A stretch of 8,000 nt of DNA from Erysipelothrix sp. UBA3383 (GTDB lineage: Bacteria; Bacillota_I; Bacilli_A; Erysipelotrichales; Erysipelotrichaceae). The notes beneath the pieces are model-generated. The model saw only the letters and a list, made by a program, of their open reading frames with translations. It searched no databases and was not told the origin of the DNA. Where the stretch lies: contig DEPV01000055.1 in assembly GCA_002358955.1 (NCBI GenBank), positions 5,242 to 13,241 on the forward strand. The letters run 5' to 3'. Positions 5,105 through 8,000 of the stretch are shown here, one piece after another; position 1 is the stretch's first letter, and every line of letters starts with the position of its first letter. Made by a program: the position numbers and the translations under genes.

Positions 5105-6718
5105 TTACCAAACAGCGATATAACCATCTGATCGAGGTTCGGTAGCTCCTGTTAGAACACCTTCCTCATTCACAAGAATAATCTGACCGCGTCCCATCAT
5201 GATGGATTCATTAAGAACCTCAATTTCATGACCCATACGCATTAGTTTCTCTGTAATATGGAAGTCCAAGTCACGTTCAACTTGAACCTTTTTACCACTT
5301 ACCCATTGCCAACGCGGAGCATCCAGCGCCTCTTGTGGATTCAGATTGAAATCGACAAGACTGCTGACTACCTGCATGTGTGCTTGAGGTTGTAGTGGTC
5401 CTCCCATAATACCAAATGGCCCTAGTGCCTTTCCATCTCTTGTTAAGAAAGCTGGAATGATGGTATGTAGAGGTCGTTTACCCGGTTTCAATTCATTGGG
5501 ATGATCTTTTTCCAATGTAAATTGACTACCACGATTATGCAGTGAAATACCACGTCCTGGTACTACAGATCCACTACCAAATCCGGTATAACAACTTTGA
5601 ATGAATGATACCATGTTGCCATCACCATCTGCAGTAGCAAAGTATACCGTTCCCGCACTTTCAAGCTCACCAGGAGCTGGCTCCATTGCTTCATCGGTAA
5701 TACGCGCACTTTGTTTTGCAGCATATTCTTTAGAAAGCATTTCTTCAATATCAACACGCATACTGATTGGATCACTTAAGTGTGTCATACCATCTGTAAA
5801 TGCCATCTTCATAGACTCAATTTGTTTATGGTAGGTATCTGCACATTCCTTCTCCGTTAATGTCTGTGGCTCTAGATTATTCAGTGCCATCAGTGCCATT
5901 AAACCAATACTGTTAGGAGGCAATTCCCACACATCAACACCACGGTAATTCACTTTAATTGGGTCAACCCATTCAACTTTATGGTTTTCAAGATCTGACT
6001 TACGAATAAAGCCACCATTTGCCAGTGAGAAATCTTCAATCTCTTGAGCAATTTGCCCTTCATAGAACGACTTCCCATTAGTAGCTCCTATCTCACGCAA
6101 TGTGCGTGCATGATCAGGTGCATAGAACATCTCACCTGCTTCAAGTGGACGACCGTTCGGGCAGAAGGTATCAAACCATGTTTCTAAGACAGGGTACTTC
6201 TCTTTCTGTGCTGAGTAGATTTTAAAGTATCGTTTCCACAAACGGGCAACGTTAGCACTCACAGGGAAGCCATCTTCAGCAATTTGTGCCGCTGGTTCTA
6301 ATGTTTCAGCAAGGCTTAAATTACCAAAGCGCTCTGACAGTGCCACCCATCCACTAGGGATTCCCGGTACACTGACTGGATCAAGTCCAAAGAGTGTGAT
6401 TTTATCATACCCTTTTGCTTGAATTGCTTCGCTTGTCATTAAGGCAGGAGCTGCACCACTTGAGTTAAGCCCATAAATCTTCCCTTCAAACCAAACGATT
6501 GCAAAGTTATCGCCACCAATTCCATTTCCTGATGGCTCCAACACTGATAAAGCAGCTGCAGTAGCAACCGCCGCATCAATGGCATTTCCCCCTTTTTTAA
6601 TAATGTCTAAACCAATTTGTGATGCCAGTGGTGTTGCCGATGCAACCATCCCCTTGCGTCCAAATACTAAGTTTCGACGAGATGCATAACGATAATGATA
6701 CGGATCAAACTTCAACAT
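5105..6718 (-). CDS. Gamma-glutamyltransferase-superfamily protein (intracellular, non-classical)
   Basis: This 537-residue Ntn-hydrolase precursor should cleave itself before Thr357 (in SAGTVYF) to give large and small subunits, with the new N-terminal Thr as nucleophile. Family landmarks are GMVASATPLAS (23-33), KKGGNAIDAAVA (41-52), GNGIGGDNF (64-72), DGDGNMVSF (364-372), KRPLHTIIPAF (414-424) and MGGPLQPQAH (438-447). Two substrate-site features of classical GGT are missing by eye alignment. Ser87 stands where E. coli has Arg114, and His418-Thr419 replace the Ser462-Ser463 pair. No signal peptide is visible, so it should be cytoplasmic. This resembles the YwrD/acylase-like branch, so the substrate may be another amide rather than glutathione. 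The ATG at 6718 has a TAGGAGGG SD overlapping the upstream stop. Confidence 0.93.
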   Translation of the reverse strand: MLKFDPYHYRYASRRNLVFGRKGMVASATPLASQIGLDIIKKGGNAIDAAVATAAALSVLEPSGNGIGGDNFAIVWFEGKIYGLNSSGAAPALMTSEAIQAKGYDKITLFGLDPVSVPGIPSGWVALSERFGNLSLAETLEPAAQIAEDGFPVSANVARLWKRYFKIYSAQKEKYPVLETWFDTFCPNGRPLEAGEMFYAPDHARTLREIGATNGKSFYEGQIAQEIEDFSLANGGFIRKSDLENHKVEWVDPIKVNYRGVDVWELPPNSIGLMALMALNNLEPQTLTEKECADTYHKQIESMKMAFTDGMTHLSDPISMRVDIEEMLSKEYAAKQSARITDEAMEPAPGELESAGTVYFATADGDGNMVSFIQSCYTGFGSGSVVPGRGISLHNRGSQFTLEKDHPNELKPGKRPLHTIIPAFLTRDGKALGPFGIMGGPLQPQAHMQVVSSLVDFNLNPQEALDAPRWQWVSGKKVQVERDLDFHITEKLMRMGHEIEVLNESIMMGRGQIILVNEEGVLTGATEPRSDGYIAVW

Positions 6719-6727
6719 ATTACCCTC

Positions 6728-7924
6728 CTATAAGAAATTTACAAATATTCCCGCAACTATAATTGATAAAACTGTAACGGTAGTCATTCCCGCTACGACA
6801 TAACTTGGCATGATGCGATCCAGAACAATTTGTTGTTCAATGGGATCATCACTCACCGCCTTGGATACTTCTTGTGCAACTAAGAACGTTGCAGGGAATC
6901 CCAGATACTGTGCTAAAGACACACCAAATGCAAGGTGTTTTGAATTCAGTAGCTTCCAACCTGGTAAAACCTTGAATGCAATATATAGAAGAGCAATCGT
7001 AACTGCAAGAATAATCACTACATTCATTCCTAAACTCATTAAGTCATCAACACTCACCTTACCCAGTGATGGAATGATTGTTACATAAACTAACATTGAG
7101 AAGAAACCTGAAGATTTTGACTTCTCTAAAATACGAGCTGGTACCAGATCAAAGTAAGTTGTGATGGTTCCAAGTCCCAATGCCCATAATGAGTAGTTAA
7201 TTTTAGGGAATGTTTTACCCATTGAGATCGCAAACCATGCAAACATAACCACCAAGAATAAACACACAAAATCTGAATAGTATTTTTCATACTTTGTATA
7301 AAGACCCTTACGTGAGGTATCTTTTTCTTCATCTTTTTGAGCCGCTTCATAAGTCCCTGCACGATATTGTTCTAAAACTTCACGCGCCTCAAGAACTCCT
7401 GTACGTGATGCTGGCACAGCACCCGCAAATTTCTTAACCGCATACATAATTGCAGCAAAAGCAGCAACAGAAGCCAAGCCTAACTCAGTAGCCTGAGCAG
7501 ACATGATTTGAGTGGAAACAATACCACCATTCAATACTGGAATTGCAACAATGGCAGTTTCCTTACCAATGATTGGTATTAGTAGGAAACATCCCAACAT
7601 CACAACCACCATTGAAATCATTGCTGTAACTACCGTACGCCATTCACGAATCAATTGTTTCAGATTAATCATAGACCCCATATGGAAAATCAGAATTGGA
7701 GCAGCCATAGACGCTACTTCTGATAAACCTGCTTTGTTAATAACATCTTTGGGAATCCACCCAAACATGAAACCAAACAGGAAAATTGATAGCACCACAA
7801 ACACTGACGACACCTTTGCTTTTGTTAGTGTGCCTAATACATCCCCAACGGCAAACACTAAGACCACAAAGGAAAAATAAAACAACATATTACCCGATAT
7901 AAAATTTGCTATGAATTGATCCAT
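6728..7924 (-). CDS. Polytopic membrane transporter, possibly a GltS-like symporter
   Basis: This 398-residue protein is strongly hydrophobic, with about ten to twelve membrane segments (near 13-30, 37-55, 68-85, 97-117, 122-138, 148-165, 216-235, 245-262, 274-290, 297-318, 331-352, 373-397). A charged loop at about 174-215 splits it into two halves. The segment PVLNGGIVSTQIMSAQATELG (129-149) and the later SLAQYLGFPATFLVAQEVSKA (336-356) may be the re-entrant substrate loops of the glutamate:Na+ symporter fold. That assignment is inferred from layout, not a firm family match. The ATG at 7924 has a strong AAGGAGG SD. It lies 9 nt upstream of the GGT-like gene, so the two are almost certainly co-transcribed and the transporter may import that enzyme's substrate. 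Confidence 0.8.
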   Translation of the reverse strand: MDQFIANFISGNMLFYFSFVVLVFAVGDVLGTLTKAKVSSVFVVLSIFLFGFMFGWIPKDVINKAGLSEVASMAAPILIFHMGSMINLKQLIREWRTVVTAMISMVVVMLGCFLLIPIIGKETAIVAIPVLNGGIVSTQIMSAQATELGLASVAAFAAIMYAVKKFAGAVPASRTGVLEAREVLEQYRAGTYEAAQKDEEKDTSRKGLYTKYEKYYSDFVCLFLVVMFAWFAISMGKTFPKINYSLWALGLGTITTYFDLVPARILEKSKSSGFFSMLVYVTIIPSLGKVSVDDLMSLGMNVVIILAVTIALLYIAFKVLPGWKLLNSKHLAFGVSLAQYLGFPATFLVAQEVSKAVSDDPIEQQIVLDRIMPSYVVAGMTTVTVLSIIVAGIFVNFL

Positions 7925-7955
7925 ATTATCGGTCCTCCTTTTTTATGTAGCCCTA

Positions 7956-7972
7956 GTTTAACATATGTAAAC
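7956..7972. promoter_or_regulatory. Operator-like imperfect palindrome upstream of the transporter
   Basis: GTTTAACATATGTAAAC (plus strand) has 4-nt outer arms GTTT/AAAC around the self-complementary core ACATATGT, with one unpaired A. It lies 32 nt upstream of the transporter start, where a repressor site would be expected. No convincing -35/-10 pair was found in the 76 bases up to the window end, so the promoter may lie outside. Confidence 0.3.
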
Positions 7973-8000
7973 AGCCATTGAAACCTTTTTCTGTAATAAA

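Noticed and set aside
5563..5775. Second minus-strand frame inside the GGT-like gene
   Set aside because: It overlaps in another frame a long, well-conserved coding region that includes the catalytic Thr; there is no SD and no family resemblance.
7126..7362. Second minus-strand frame inside the transporter gene
   Set aside because: It is an out-of-frame shadow of the loop and membrane segments of the transporter with no independent start signal.

Overview
The window is AT-rich DNA from a low-GC Gram-positive bacterium (Bacillota). The style of L3 and the AT-rich gene set would fit an Erysipelotrichia-like lineage, but that placement is by eye and only moderately supported. Every gene found lies on the minus strand, so transcription runs from position 8000 toward position 1. 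The Shine-Dalgarno (SD) sites are mostly strong GGAGG types at normal spacing.

Positions 1-3133 hold the start of the S10 ribosomal-protein operon in the conserved order rpsJ (S10), rplC (L3), rplD (L4), rplW (L23), rplB (L2), rpsS (S19, cut by the window edge). The genes are packed tightly: rplC/rplD overlap by 8 nt and rplD/rplW by 1 nt. The exception is a 74-nt rplW-rplB spacer rich in inverted repeats. A promoter with a perfect TATAAT lies about 130 nt upstream of rpsJ. The roughly 123-nt 5' leader between them folds into at least three hairpins and is a candidate autoregulatory leader, possibly an L4 target.

Positions 3174-4951 hold a possible three-gene unit: two short chromate-transporter-type membrane proteins overlapping at ATGA, then an O6-alkylguanine-DNA alkyltransferase (ogt-like). 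A good promoter precedes the pair, and a terminator-like stem follows ogt. No strong terminator separates the pair from ogt, though ogt may also have its own weak promoter.

Positions 5065-8000 hold a two-gene unit: a roughly 12-segment membrane protein that looks like a carboxylate/amino-acid symporter, then a gamma-glutamyltransferase-superfamily enzyme 9 nt later, ending in a clear Rho-independent terminator. The enzyme has no signal peptide and lacks the residues that hold the gamma-glutamyl carboxylate in classical GGT. The pair therefore looks like an import-then-hydrolyse module acting in the cytoplasm on an unknown amide substrate.

No CRISPR array, insertion sequence, tRNA or rRNA is visible, and no gene-free stretch reaches 300 bases. 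Most of the window is ordinary. The parts most worth a second look are the S10 leader, the rplW-rplB spacer structure and the transporter/GGT-like pair.
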